DNA of 64,000 bases, from contig NC_067169.1 in the NCBI RefSeq assembly GCF_903995435.1, positions 117,341,130-117,405,129 on the forward strand, written 5' to 3'. Source of the DNA: Acomys russatus. Its lineage: Eukaryota; Chordata; Mammalia; Rodentia; Muridae. Both the position numbers and the translations under genes were made by a program. This document shows positions 55,251-64,000 of the stretch, piece by piece. Below the pieces are notes generated by a model. That model was given only the letters and a program-made list of their open reading frames with translations, made no database searches and was not told the DNA's origin. Every line of letters starts with the position of its first letter. The stretch's first letter is position 1.

Positions 55251-56121
55251 ACATATTTTTATAATTTTAAACATAATGATTTTTAAAATATCCATGATCT
55301 AAATCTTGAGTTTACTTTGAGTTTAACATAGATAGAATTTACCCTTAGAAACATTTCCCAATGGTAAAAACCTTTGGCTGATGGAGATGTTTATGAGACA
55401 GGGAGAGGTTTAACCTCTCTGACTTATGTTTGAGGCATTCACATCAACAGTCTCTATTCCTATTCTCAAAGACACCACACAGTGATGCTAGACTCAAGCA
55501 CATGTTAGTCCTAAGTATAGTATTTTTATGTGATTAGGGGATTTTACAGCTAGAAGCCAGAAATCCAGTGGAGTTATGAAATATATTTTTCCAAAGTTGT
55601 TGCCAAAGTAGACCATAAGTTATATGATCCACCTTGACCAAAGACTGTGGGAAGCCATTTGATTCCGTTCTGTACATATAAAACTACACAAGAGGAAACT
55701 CTTTAGAAATGAAGCTTGAATTTCCTTCCAAGACTGAAAAAGGTTTATTTGAGCACTCAGTATATAATCAATCACTACCTGTATTCTGACAGGATTTATA
55801 CTTTACCAAATATTGACATCTACTGAAATGCCAAAGATAAATAATATTTGAAATGTCCCCTACTCTTTTCCCTCAATGTAAATTACTTATGTAGCAAAAT
55901 CTACTTCATATTACAATCAAACTTAGGTTCAGTCTAAGCTCAAGTACTTTCTAAGTATATATCCAGAGGAAATTTCCTTATCTGTCTGAGTTTCCACTTG
56001 CTCTATTGTGCAATGGAGAAGATATTCTATGGGGTTGTTGGTGGAGGGTTGGTACACCAGGGTAAGAAAGCTTGGAAAAGAAAACAATTGGCAAATGACT
56101 CTGAATGACTCAACTTCACTG
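55251..56121. other. No recognised feature
   Basis: Unique-looking AT-rich sequence. Confidence 0.4.
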
Positions 56122-56136
56122 ACCCTCAACTTTATT

Positions 56137-56317
56137 CTTTTTTAAGATTTTATTTATTTATCATAGATACACATGTTTTGTCTGCATGTACAACAGAAGA
56201 GGGCACTAGATCTCATTATAGATGGTTGTAAGCCACCATGTGGTTGCTGGGGATTGAACTCAGGACCCTTGGAAGAGCAGGCAGTGCTCTTAAACTCTGA
56301 GCCATCTCTCCAGCCCA
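56137..56317 (-). mobile_element. B2 SINE with perfect TSD
   Basis: Antisense B2: 'agattttatttatttatcat' tail, 'acagaagagggcactagatc', 'gtaagccaccatgtggttgc', 'gaactcaggacccttggaag', 'ctgagccatctctccagccc'. ACCCTCAACTTTATT is repeated at 56122-56136 and 56318-56332. B2 has an internal Pol III promoter and an antisense Pol II promoter in other rodents. Confidence 0.95.
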
Positions 56318-56534
56318 ACCCTCAACTTTATTATCTCTAAAGTAGTGATAAGACTCCTTTAAGAAAGTCCACTTATATCACCCGGCACAAAACTAAAATC
56401 CAAGATGATTAAAGACCTCAACATAAAAGCAGACACACTAAATATGTTAGAAGAAAAGTGGAGAAGAACTTTGCATTCACTGGCACAGGTGACAACTTCC
56501 TGAACTGAACATCAACAATTAATAAATGGGTCCT

Positions 56535-57570
56535 TGTTTATGCCACAGACAGAATTCTGCCTAAAAATGGGCACGATTAGATGCAAGCAGAGCTGACAGC
56601 CAAACTCTGCCAAGATAAGGTAAGCAAGTCCTCAATAGTTCCTGCCTTGTAAATATGTCTGTGCTAGAAGGCTGAAGATGATTCTCCAACCTTATAGAGA
56701 ATTTTGCGTGGCTGTTCAGGCAGTAAATTGTCTCTGTCATTTCTTCATTTTGGAAGCTGCTAACCTAGACTTCTGTTCACTCAGGTATATAGTTTTATTC
56801 CTTCTCAAGTCTCTGATGGGCTTGTAGACCAGATCATTTAGTCTTACAATTAAGCTTAGTTGGTTAGAGGTTAAGATGTTTTTAGATCAAGATAGATGTT
56901 TTAAGTTAATAGAGATGAGAAATGATAGATGTTGACTTCCATTCAGAAATTTAGACCCACCAAGATAAGAAAGATGTTTACTGCAAGTTTGCCAAATCAC
57001 TGTGAATGTAACATTTATATAATTCCTGATTTTCTAATGGTTCTTCCTGCTTTGTGTACTATATTTTATTAATGTGTAATAATATAAATGTACATTTTTT
57101 AAAAAAGAAAAGCTCTACAAGAAGAACATTGTGGTGGATGGATTGGGGACCAGGGGTTTCTGCTCAAACTATTGCACTAGCCAAGGACAATACAATAGTA
57201 AACATCGAACTCCTACTCTGATCTACCCAATGGACAGGACATTCTCCACACTTATGTGGAGAGCGGGGACTGACTTTGACATGAACTCTGGTCCTCCATA
57301 CTTGACCACCTTCCCTTGGTGGGGAGATCTGATAGCATGCAAAGAAAGAATAAGCAGGCTACCAAGATGAGACTTGATAGCCTATGTCCATATAGTGTTG
57401 GAGGAGGTCCCCCTCGGTCATAGACCTAGGGGAGGGGAATAGGGTGAAAGTGGGAGGGAGAGAGGAATGGGAGGATACAAGTGATGGGATAACAGTTGAG
57501 TTGTAATCTGAATAAATTAATAAAATTAAATTTAAATTTAAAAAAAGAAAAGCTTGAAAAAATAAAATAA
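56535..57570 (+). mobile_element. ~600-bp retroposon, copy 2 (with TSD), split by a young L1
   Basis: Homologous to 7260-7865. It starts at 56535 just after the 14-mer AATAAATGGGTCCT (56521-56534), which recurs as AATAAATGAATCCT at 57571-57584, rejoining the host L1 ORF2 reading. Its end is an A-rich tail ('aaaaaagaaaagct' and 'tgaaaaaataaaataa'). The tail is interrupted by the L1 at 57115-57540. A TSD of this length plus an A-rich tail argue for L1-mediated retroposition, not LTR integration (which gives 4-6 bp). Confidence 0.8.
57115..57540 (+). mobile_element. Young 5'-truncated L1 inside the retroposon tail
   Basis: 3' UTR from 'ctacaagaagaacattgtgg' through 'gctcaaactattgcactagc', 'gatgggataacagttgagtt' to 'aataaattaataaaatt'. 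Flanked by identical AAAAAAGAAAAGCT at 57101-57114 and 57541-57554. Confidence 0.92.
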
Positions 57571-59099
57571 AATAAATGAATCCTCATGGAACTGAAAAGC
57601 TTCTGTAAGGCAAAGGACACTGTCACCAGAAGAAAAATGGTAGCCCACAGACTGGGAAAGGTCTTCACCAACCCTACATATGACCAAGGTTTAATATGTA
57701 AAATATATTAAAAAACTCAAGAGATTAAGCACCAACAAACCAAGTGAACCAATTAAAAATAGGGCATAGAGCTAAAGAGAATTCTCAACAGAGAAATAGT
57801 GAATGGCTGAGAAGCACTTAAAGAAATGCTCAACCTCCTTAGTCATCCGAGAAATGACTCTAAGATTTCCTCTTACACCAGTTAGAATGGCTAAGATCAA
57901 AAACCCAAGTGACCGCACATTCTGGTGTGGATTTGGAGAAAGAGGAACACTCCTCCATTGCTGATGGGAGTGCAAACTTGTACAACCATTTTGGAAATCA
58001 ATCTTTTGCTTTCTCAGAAAATTGAGAGTACTGATATCTCAAAACTCAGCTCCTGGGTATATATCCAAAAGATGTTCCGCCATACAACAAGAACATTTGT
58101 TCAACTATATTCATAACAGCTTTATTGTTAATAGCCAGAATCTGGAAACAACCTGGATGTTCCTTAACTGAAGAATGGATAAAGAAACCATGGTTCGCTT
58201 ACATAATAAAATATTACTCAGCTATTAAGAAGAAGGAAATCTTGCAATTCACAGGCAAATAGATGGAACTAGAAAAGATCATTCTGAGTGAGGTAACCCA
58301 GACCCAGGAAGACATGCATGGTATATACTCACTTAATAGTGGATATTAGCCATATAATAGAGGATAACCAAACTACAACCAACAGAACTAAAGAAACTAA
58401 GTAACAAGGAGGACCCTAGGGAGGATGCTTAATTCTTATTCAAAAGGTCAAATAGAATAAATGCCAAAAGCGCTTTATGAGAGGGAACAGGACTAGAGCC
58501 TACAATAGAGGTCCTATAAAAGACTCCACCCAGCAAGGGATCGTATCAGATGCTGAGACTCACAGCCAAACTTTGGGGTAGAGTGCAGGGAGACTTATGG
58601 AAGAGTTGGAATATAGAAGGACATGAAAGGGACAGGAACTCCACAAAGAACAACAGAGCCAAGAAATCTAGTCCCAGAGGGGCATGCGGAGACTGATGCA
58701 CCAACAACTGACCATGCATGAAGAGGACCTAGACCCTCTGCTCAGATGTAGTCAGTAGGCAGCAGAGTACGCATGTGAGCCTCATAATATGGGGAATAGG
58801 GGCTACCTCTGACATGGATCCTGTGACCACTTGTTGATTACTTCCCCCAGCAGGGCAGCCTTGCTAGGCCACAGAGGAAGATAATGTAGGCAATGGAGAT
58901 GAGACTTCATAGGCTGAGGTCGCATGATAGGGGAGGAAGTCTCCTCCTTTCTGAGGACTAGGGGAGGCTTGGAGTGGGGATGAAGGAGGTAGGGTGGGAC
59001 CTGGAGGAGCCAAAGAAGGGGTTATAATTGAGATGTAAAGTGAATAACTTAAAAATAAAGAATTTTTTTTAAAAAAGAAAAGAAGTCCATTTAAATCAC

Positions 59100-59735
59100 A
59101 GCAAAAAATATTTCCTGATGATTAATGTCTGGGAAAGCATGTAGTACAAACCTTGACCTATAGTAATTTCTCAATATGTGCATTCCCTATGCTCAGAAGA
59201 AAAGTAGGAATCAAAAAAGGGAGGAAGAAAAGCAGTTTAGTCCCATAAATCTACCTCCATGTAACTTAGTGTAAGTACTTTTTAATTAATAGAGAGAGCT
59301 CTAATTGAGAAAGTGTAAAGCATTGTAAATCTCTTAGATAAAACCATGTGTCATCTATTCCATGTCTCTGGAAAAAGTAAAATCAATATTTGAATTAATG
59401 GAAGAAATTAAGTGGTTGCTGAAACCATTTTGGAATTTAATATGTTGCAGCAAGAAGTGTTTGGTAAATGATGATACCGAATACTTGCCCTTAAAACATT
59501 CTTCACAAAATGTCGATGGGGAAAAGAAATTAATCGATTGGTTGGTTGGTAGGTGCCCTGGCAGATTAGGAAAACAAATAGACCTGGGGCAAACCTAAGC
59601 ACCATCACTCACCTCACCTAAGGAAATGTGATCATTAAAATGTAGATCAGCAGACTGTGTTTCTGTGGCTGATTAGTCATGTACTGTCAGCACTGAAGCA
59701 GACCACCAAGACAGCAGTAGAGAAACAACCTCATT
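59100..59735. other. No recognised feature
   Basis: Unique-looking sequence; the frame at 59362-59598 shows no known domain. Confidence 0.4.
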
Positions 59736-59870
59736 TCATTTTAGATGAGGGAATAAGACCAAAGAAGGGGAAATGGCATGCTCTAAGGTCCTTGAGCTAG
59801 TTACAGTACTTGGGACTTGAGCCCAAAACAGTAGATTTGCAGTCATTTCTTCCAAACTCTTCTATTTGGA
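59736..59870 (-). mobile_element. MIR SINE (antisense)
   Basis: 'cattttagatgagggaataa', 'ctaaggtccttgagctagtt', 'gggacttgagcccaaaacag' correspond to antisense MIR. Confidence 0.6.
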
Positions 59871-60162
59871 GATTTCTATCCAGCCAACTCAAAAGAATGG
59901 AGAGAACATGTGTTTGCAATTATTCTTGAGGTTGCTAGTGGGAAGATAATTTCACTACTGCTCTCCTTCCCAGTTTCTTTCCATTTATTTCTTGGAAACC
60001 TCTCTGCCCTCCTCTCACCTAAGGAAGTTGTGCCACAGGCTTAGCCCAGTTTCTGAGTAGCACCTCTTAGCGCTCATTCATTCAGCACACATTTCCAGAG
60101 AATTTACTTCATTTTTCCCCTTATACAGTATATTTTAATCATGTTTTTCTTACTATACTCAT
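59871..60162. other. No recognised feature
   Basis: Short unassigned gap. Confidence 0.4.
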
Positions 60163-60290
60163 AGATCAGTGCCTCAATCAGTCCTCATCAGAAAAACTTT
60201 GTCTTGTAGTAGATGGTAATTAAGACCCACAACTGGACAATGTGCAAAGAGTGAGAGACTTTGGAGTACCCAGTACGTTCTTTTAAGAGG
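60163..60290 (+). mobile_element. Lx-type dispersed repeat fragment
   Basis: 'agatcagtgcctcaatcagt', 'cctcatcagaaaaactttg', 'acccacaactggacaatgtg', 'caaagagtgagagactttgg', same family as 15500-15930. Confidence 0.5.
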
Positions 60291-60364
60291 CTGCTTTATG
60301 GGGCTTTTCATCCTCCAAGTCTGAAAGCAAAGCAATGAAAGAAATGGAAAAGTGATGCTTCAGA

Positions 60365-60760
60365 CTCCACAGGTCCATCTGGGCCCTGGTTAGTTGGCTC
60401 TGCTGGTCTTCTTCTGAAGCTCCTGTCCCCACTGGGTCCTCCTATCCTTCCCCTAACTCTCTCATGCACCATCTAATGTTTGACTGTGAATCTCAGCATC
60501 TGTTTCAAACCACTGCTGTGGGCAGCCTCTCGGAGGACAACTGTGCTAGGCTACTGTCTGCAAGTATAGCCCCTTAAAACTGTCAGTGGCTGGCTCACTC
60601 TAATTGGATGGGTCTTGGATTGGGCCAGACATCGCTAGGGCATTGCCTCAGTCTCAGCTCCATCTGCTCTATCTTTATCCCTGCGCTTCTTGTAGTCCGG
60701 TTAAGTTTTGGATCCAATTTTTTTGTGGATGGGTTGTTGTTCTCGTCCATTGCAAAGTAA
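60365..60760 (-). mobile_element. L1 3' UTR, Lx-like (antisense)
   Basis: 'ggccctggttagttggctct', 'gctggtcttcttctgaagct', 'catctaatgtttgactgtga', 'tgtctgcaagtatagcccct', 'gttgttctcgtccattgcaa'. The order is parallel to 24845-25215. Confidence 0.6.
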
Positions 60761-61997
60761 ATAAATAGCCCCCCCCCCAAAATGAGGAACAGCATGAAGT
60801 CCAGAAGGCTAAAGAAAATTCAGAGTTAAATGTGATGTTGTGTGTGGTCTAAAACTGTCTGCATAAACTATGACTAGCTGAAAGAGGCAACAAGGCTATA
60901 TACAAAATGCCCCTCTCATGAAGAGATGCTGCCAAACACACTGCACAGAAGTGTGCCTATAAGCGTAAGCTTGCACAGAGTGCTACAAGCGTATTTATTG
61001 CTTGGTTTACAATGTCCTAGTCAGTGAGGTACAAACCAAGGCTGGTCTGTGTAATTTAGGTCAGTTTCCTGCGCAAAACATTGGCCCTGAGCCAACCAAA
61101 ACTGAGGACTGGATTCTCTGAACAAGTCCTGCTGTAAATAGACCAATAAGAGATAGATCCCTGTCTCTCACTTGACTATCCTAGGGATAGAGACTGGGGA
61201 AGAGTAGGAGTGTGAATTCTGTCACAGTGAAAGTCAGTTCCCCCTAAAAGAGAAAGGTGATAAGTAGGCTAAAGCAAGGATCTCCTGGCAATTTATATGC
61301 ATGTCAAAGTTTGAGAAGCTTTGATCTGTCTTGTAAGAAGGACAAGGATAAGACAAATAAGAAGGATGATAGCAAGTAACATGTGCTTAGACCTTAGTGT
61401 TTCTGCGTGCTGAGCTGAGTAATTCACGTACATTTTCCTATAGAGAAATGAATTCTAAACACCACTAAAAAGAAGGTAAAAAAAAAAACTGCCCAGGGTT
61501 CCCTACATAAAATTCTGTTTTAGGATAAGTTTGCATGGTTCTGGCCAGAGGACCATGAGAGGCCAGTGCAAATTTTAGATGAGCATATGTATCAAGCTGA
61601 CTGCCTGTATCCATTCTTCAGAAATGGTGGCAAATTTGCAAATATAGAGTCCAATTTGACATAATATAGCACAGGTTCTAGGCCATGTAATAAGAAAAAG
61701 GAAAAATACTAGGCATATAGATCTTAACATGATAAAAACATAAATTTCTGTTTGCAAATGGCATGCTTTCTGCAGTAGTGCTGAAAACGGTTTTAAGCTG
61801 AGATATGACCCCAATCCCTGAGAGTCAATTATTTTCATAGGAAATCCTAAACAAACTCCAAAAACAGAAAAAGATCCATGGCATTAATAAGAAAGTTTAG
61901 CAAAATTTCAGAATACAAATGCAAAGCAATGGACCATAGTCAACAATGTGAAACTTGAAATCTAACTGGCTTTCATCTTAAGGAGTCATTGGCCTCA

Positions 61998-61998
<1 letters not shown>
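60761..61998. other. Mostly unassigned
   Basis: A weak MIR-like patch ('taacatgtgcttagacctta', 'gctgagtaattcacgtacat') lies at 61377-61440. Nothing else recognised; the 87-codon minus frame at 61575-61838 has no known domain. Confidence 0.35.
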
Positions 61999-62002
<4 letters not shown>

Positions 62003-62077
<75 letters not shown>

Positions 62078-62094
62078 CACAGATACACACACAC
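62003..62094. repeat. (TC)n microsatellite, 72 bp, plus short (AC)n
   Basis: Uninterrupted TC from 62003 to 62074, then 'aaacacagatacacacacac'. Pure tract, probably length-variable. Confidence 0.97.
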
Positions 62095-62299
62095 ACTTCC
62101 TTTAGGATTTCAAATGCTTTAGAAAACAGATAAAGAAGATAAGATAAAACAAATTCCCCTAATTTTATTTTTATGAAAGAAGATACTTCATATGTTTTTT
62201 TATTCCCAGTGCCTCTCCCTCCTGCTCCAAAAAAATATTAAATAAAAATAATGTCTGAGTTTAACTTGGTTCTTCTAGTACTCTGACTTGTAGCTATGA
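62095..62299. other. No recognised feature
   Basis: AT-rich gap. Confidence 0.4.
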
Positions 62300-62435
62300 C
62301 TATTATCTCAAATGCTCCAATAAATAAACTGAGGCTCTTTAGAAGTAAACAAATTGGCCAAGGTCATATCGGAGTCAAGTGGTGGGCGGTATTCCAACCC
62401 TGAAGCACTTTAAACCTGTGGTCTTACCTATTTCA
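62300..62435 (-). mobile_element. MIR SINE (antisense)
   Basis: 'aataaataaactgaggctct', 'aattggccaaggtcatatcg', 'ggtgggcggtattccaaccc' give the antisense MIR core in order. Confidence 0.7.
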
Positions 62436-62689
62436 TATTGTTTTTTCATCAGTCTTTATCTTTCACTGAAACAGAAAATAAATTTTATATTAGTCTATAC
62501 CATGTCAAGTTCTTTTTTTTTTAAGCTTTAGTAGAAAAGAGTTACAGAAAGATCTCCCTCAGAAAAGTTACTCTTAAGAAGAAAAAGAATTGAAATATCA
62601 GAATCCAACTGCTGGGCTCCCCCACACCCCAAGCATTATACTACTCCGTCTTGCCAACAAAATTGAATCTTGGATTATGAGAGCTGGAG

Positions 62690-62815
62690 GGCCTTTCAGG
62701 GTCATTTAATATAATGTGTTCAAATTACAAAGAAGAAAATGGGCCCAGAGAAAGCTGGATAACCCCGTGTAGCTAATAACCCTGACTCCCAGCACCGTGC
62801 TCTTCTTATGCCTGG
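62690..62815 (-). mobile_element. MIR-like SINE (antisense)
   Basis: 'gaaaatgggcccagagaaag', 'ctggataaccccgtgtagct', 'aataaccctgactcccagca', 'ccgtgctctt' match the antisense MIR end. Confidence 0.5.
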
Positions 62816-63920
62816 CTCTCTCTGTGCACACCAAAGCTTAAGCCACCACTAGCTTTCCAATTAGTATTCTTAAGCATTCCTGGAATAGTGTGTCCTAGAA
62901 GCCTAAAAGCTCTTCCATATGGCAAGCTGAAATTCTGCTTCCCTGTAACTCCCCCGCCTTCCCACCCCATCAGTTCCAGTTTGACTCTCTGGAGAAATAT
63001 TCAGACAGTCTTCAGACATTCCAATTTCAAAGCCAGGAACATATCTGAGTTTGGGATATAAATTCAGCTGTCTTATGCCTCCCATGTGATCATTTCCTCA
63101 GAACTTCTGCAACTTTAATTTATGCTGCATAATGACAGTTTATGCTGTCTGCTCTTCTATGACCCAACTGATTCTTTCTTGTTCTCAAGTGACCAGCACA
63201 ATGCAATCTGACCCAATTGGCCTTTGAGCAAGGCAGATTAGAAAATCAGCTATTTCCAGGGGATGCAATAAACATGTGAAGGCCCCCAAGCAGTATTTCA
63301 CAAAATTGCAAAATGAACACGGCTTAAGATCAGTGAAATGTAAGAGTTTCTTGGAAGAGGGATGCTGGTCAGGCCCAGCATTCTTATGCAAAAGCTCAAT
63401 TTTCATTGCTTTCCTTAGCACCTCTGTGTATGCCAGTCACATGAGACGCTTTATTGATAAAGGGAGTTCTCTTTCATCTTGAGTACACATATGGAGTTTT
63501 AGAAGTATGCCATCATTCTTTCAATATGTCTTATTGGCATTCCAGGGAATCAAACTTCCTTATTTGGGCCATATAATCTAGGAGTAAAAGCCTGACTTAT
63601 ATGGTTCTTTTCACCAAATCCTTTCTCTAAAAGTCTATGAGTTAAGGAAAATCCAAAGTTAGTATCTCATTCCTCATGTTTCCACACATTTCTAAAGCTA
63701 CTGTCTCTGCTGACAATTTACCCATGCTTTCATGTCTTCTCTTAGCCTCCAGAGCAGCTTATAGCATTGCATTTTCTTACAACTCTCGGGCCACTTTAAT
63801 TTATTTTCGTTGTTTCCTTTTCTATTCTATTTCAAATGTGGTTATTTGCTAATATTCCCTTCTCAGAATAGTGAACTTTTTCTTTTGGTTTCAGGAGTCT
63901 TTTTCATGTATTTATCTCAA
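62816..63920. other. No recognised feature
   Basis: Relatively GC-balanced, repeat-poor sequence. Minus-strand frames at 62903-63085 and 63185-63421 have no known domain. Confidence 0.4.
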
Positions 63921-63924
63921 TGCT

Positions 63925-64000
63925 ATGCTGTTTTCACTCATCAGGCTCTGTAGTGTAATTTGAAATCAGGTATTGTGGTGTATCGAGCAATGTTCTTTGA
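63925..64000 (-). mobile_element. Old L1 ORF2 fragment at the window edge
   Basis: 'caggctctgtagtgtaattt' and 'gaaatcaggtattgtggtgt' are the antisense of an L1 ORF2 segment like that at 3020-3060 and 54470-54510. It continues beyond the window. Confidence 0.55.

Larger units (their letters stand above)
56382..59077 (+). mobile_element. Old L1 (ORF2 end and Lx-type 3' UTR), host of nested insertions
   Basis: ORF2 pieces: 56382-56534 ('aaagacctcaacataaaagc', 'ggtgacaacttcctgaactg') and 57571-58360 ('ggaactgaaaagcttctgta', 'ggaacactcctccattgctg', 'ttcacaggcaaatagatgga', 'ggtatatactcacttaatag'), then a 3' UTR (58380-59045) and 'cttaaaaataaagaattttt'. An imperfect ~20-nt repeat (56362-56381 versus 59080-59099, about 17 matches) may be its TSD. 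Coding capacity is lost. Confidence 0.85.

Noticed and set aside
1..64000. A previously undescribed gene system
   Set aside because: I looked on both strands for clustered genes, defence-like or enzyme cassettes and structured RNAs. Everything strong is explained by retroelements, simple repeats and one processed pseudogene.

Overview
The window looks like intergenic or intronic DNA from a muroid rodent. The evidence is the repeat content: B1, B2-, B4- and ID-type SINEs, Lx-type and younger L1 LINEs, MT-type MaLR LTRs, a URR1-like hAT element and long (CA)n, (TG)n, (TC)n and poly-T tracts. Older mammalian repeats (MIR, L2, MLT1-like, MER5/MER20-like) lie beneath them. The youngest L1 3' UTRs do not resemble the mouse L1Md or rat L1 3' UTRs as I remember them, so I do not assign the species to Mus or Rattus. 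I see no functional protein-coding gene, tRNA, rRNA or CRISPR array. The open frames are L1 ORF remnants, antisense frames of L1, microsatellite frames or chance.

Layout: 1-4.3 kb is antisense L1, including a 3' UTR piece lodged in ORF2. 7.3-7.9 kb holds one copy of a ~600-bp dispersed element (second copy near 56.5 kb). 8.5-9.9 kb is an L1 followed by a solo ERVL-type LTR with a TATA box and a 30-bp perfect palindrome. 11.0-13.4 kb is an old L1 5' UTR/ORF1 interrupted by a 5'-inverted L1. 14.6-21.5 kb mixes LTR, hAT, MIR, L2 and SINE fragments. 21.9-26.4 kb has Lx-type 3' UTRs, a young L1 with a perfect 15-bp target-site duplication (TSD) and a young B1 with a perfect 15-bp TSD. 26.4-29.0 kb is free of recognisable repeats. 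29.6-30.8 kb is a processed pseudogene of the ADP/ATP translocase (Slc25a5-like, minus strand) with poly(A) and an 11-bp TSD.

31.9-39.9 kb carries MLT1-like and L2 remnants, a B1 with a 78-bp internal tandem duplication, a B4, another B1 and two microsatellites. 42.3-45.9 kb is a pile of L1 pieces in both orientations, including a 5'-inverted L1 with a perfect 14-bp TSD. 48.7-49.9 kb is an array of about five ~145-bp monomers that looks like an L1 promoter without a recognisable ORF1. 50.1-51.9 kb is an L1 whose last 328 ORF2 codons are open. 54.2-55.3 kb is an inverted L1 reverse-transcriptase fragment. 56.1-59.1 kb holds a B2 with a 15-bp TSD and a three-level nest (old L1, ~600-bp retroposon, young L1), each layer bounded by direct repeats. 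The last 5 kb is mostly unique sequence with MIR fragments and a 72-bp (TC)n tract.

No genes act together here. The region is a record of L1-driven retroposition. Repeat family names come from memory of consensus sequences, not a search, so class (L1, SINE, LTR) is more reliable than subfamily.
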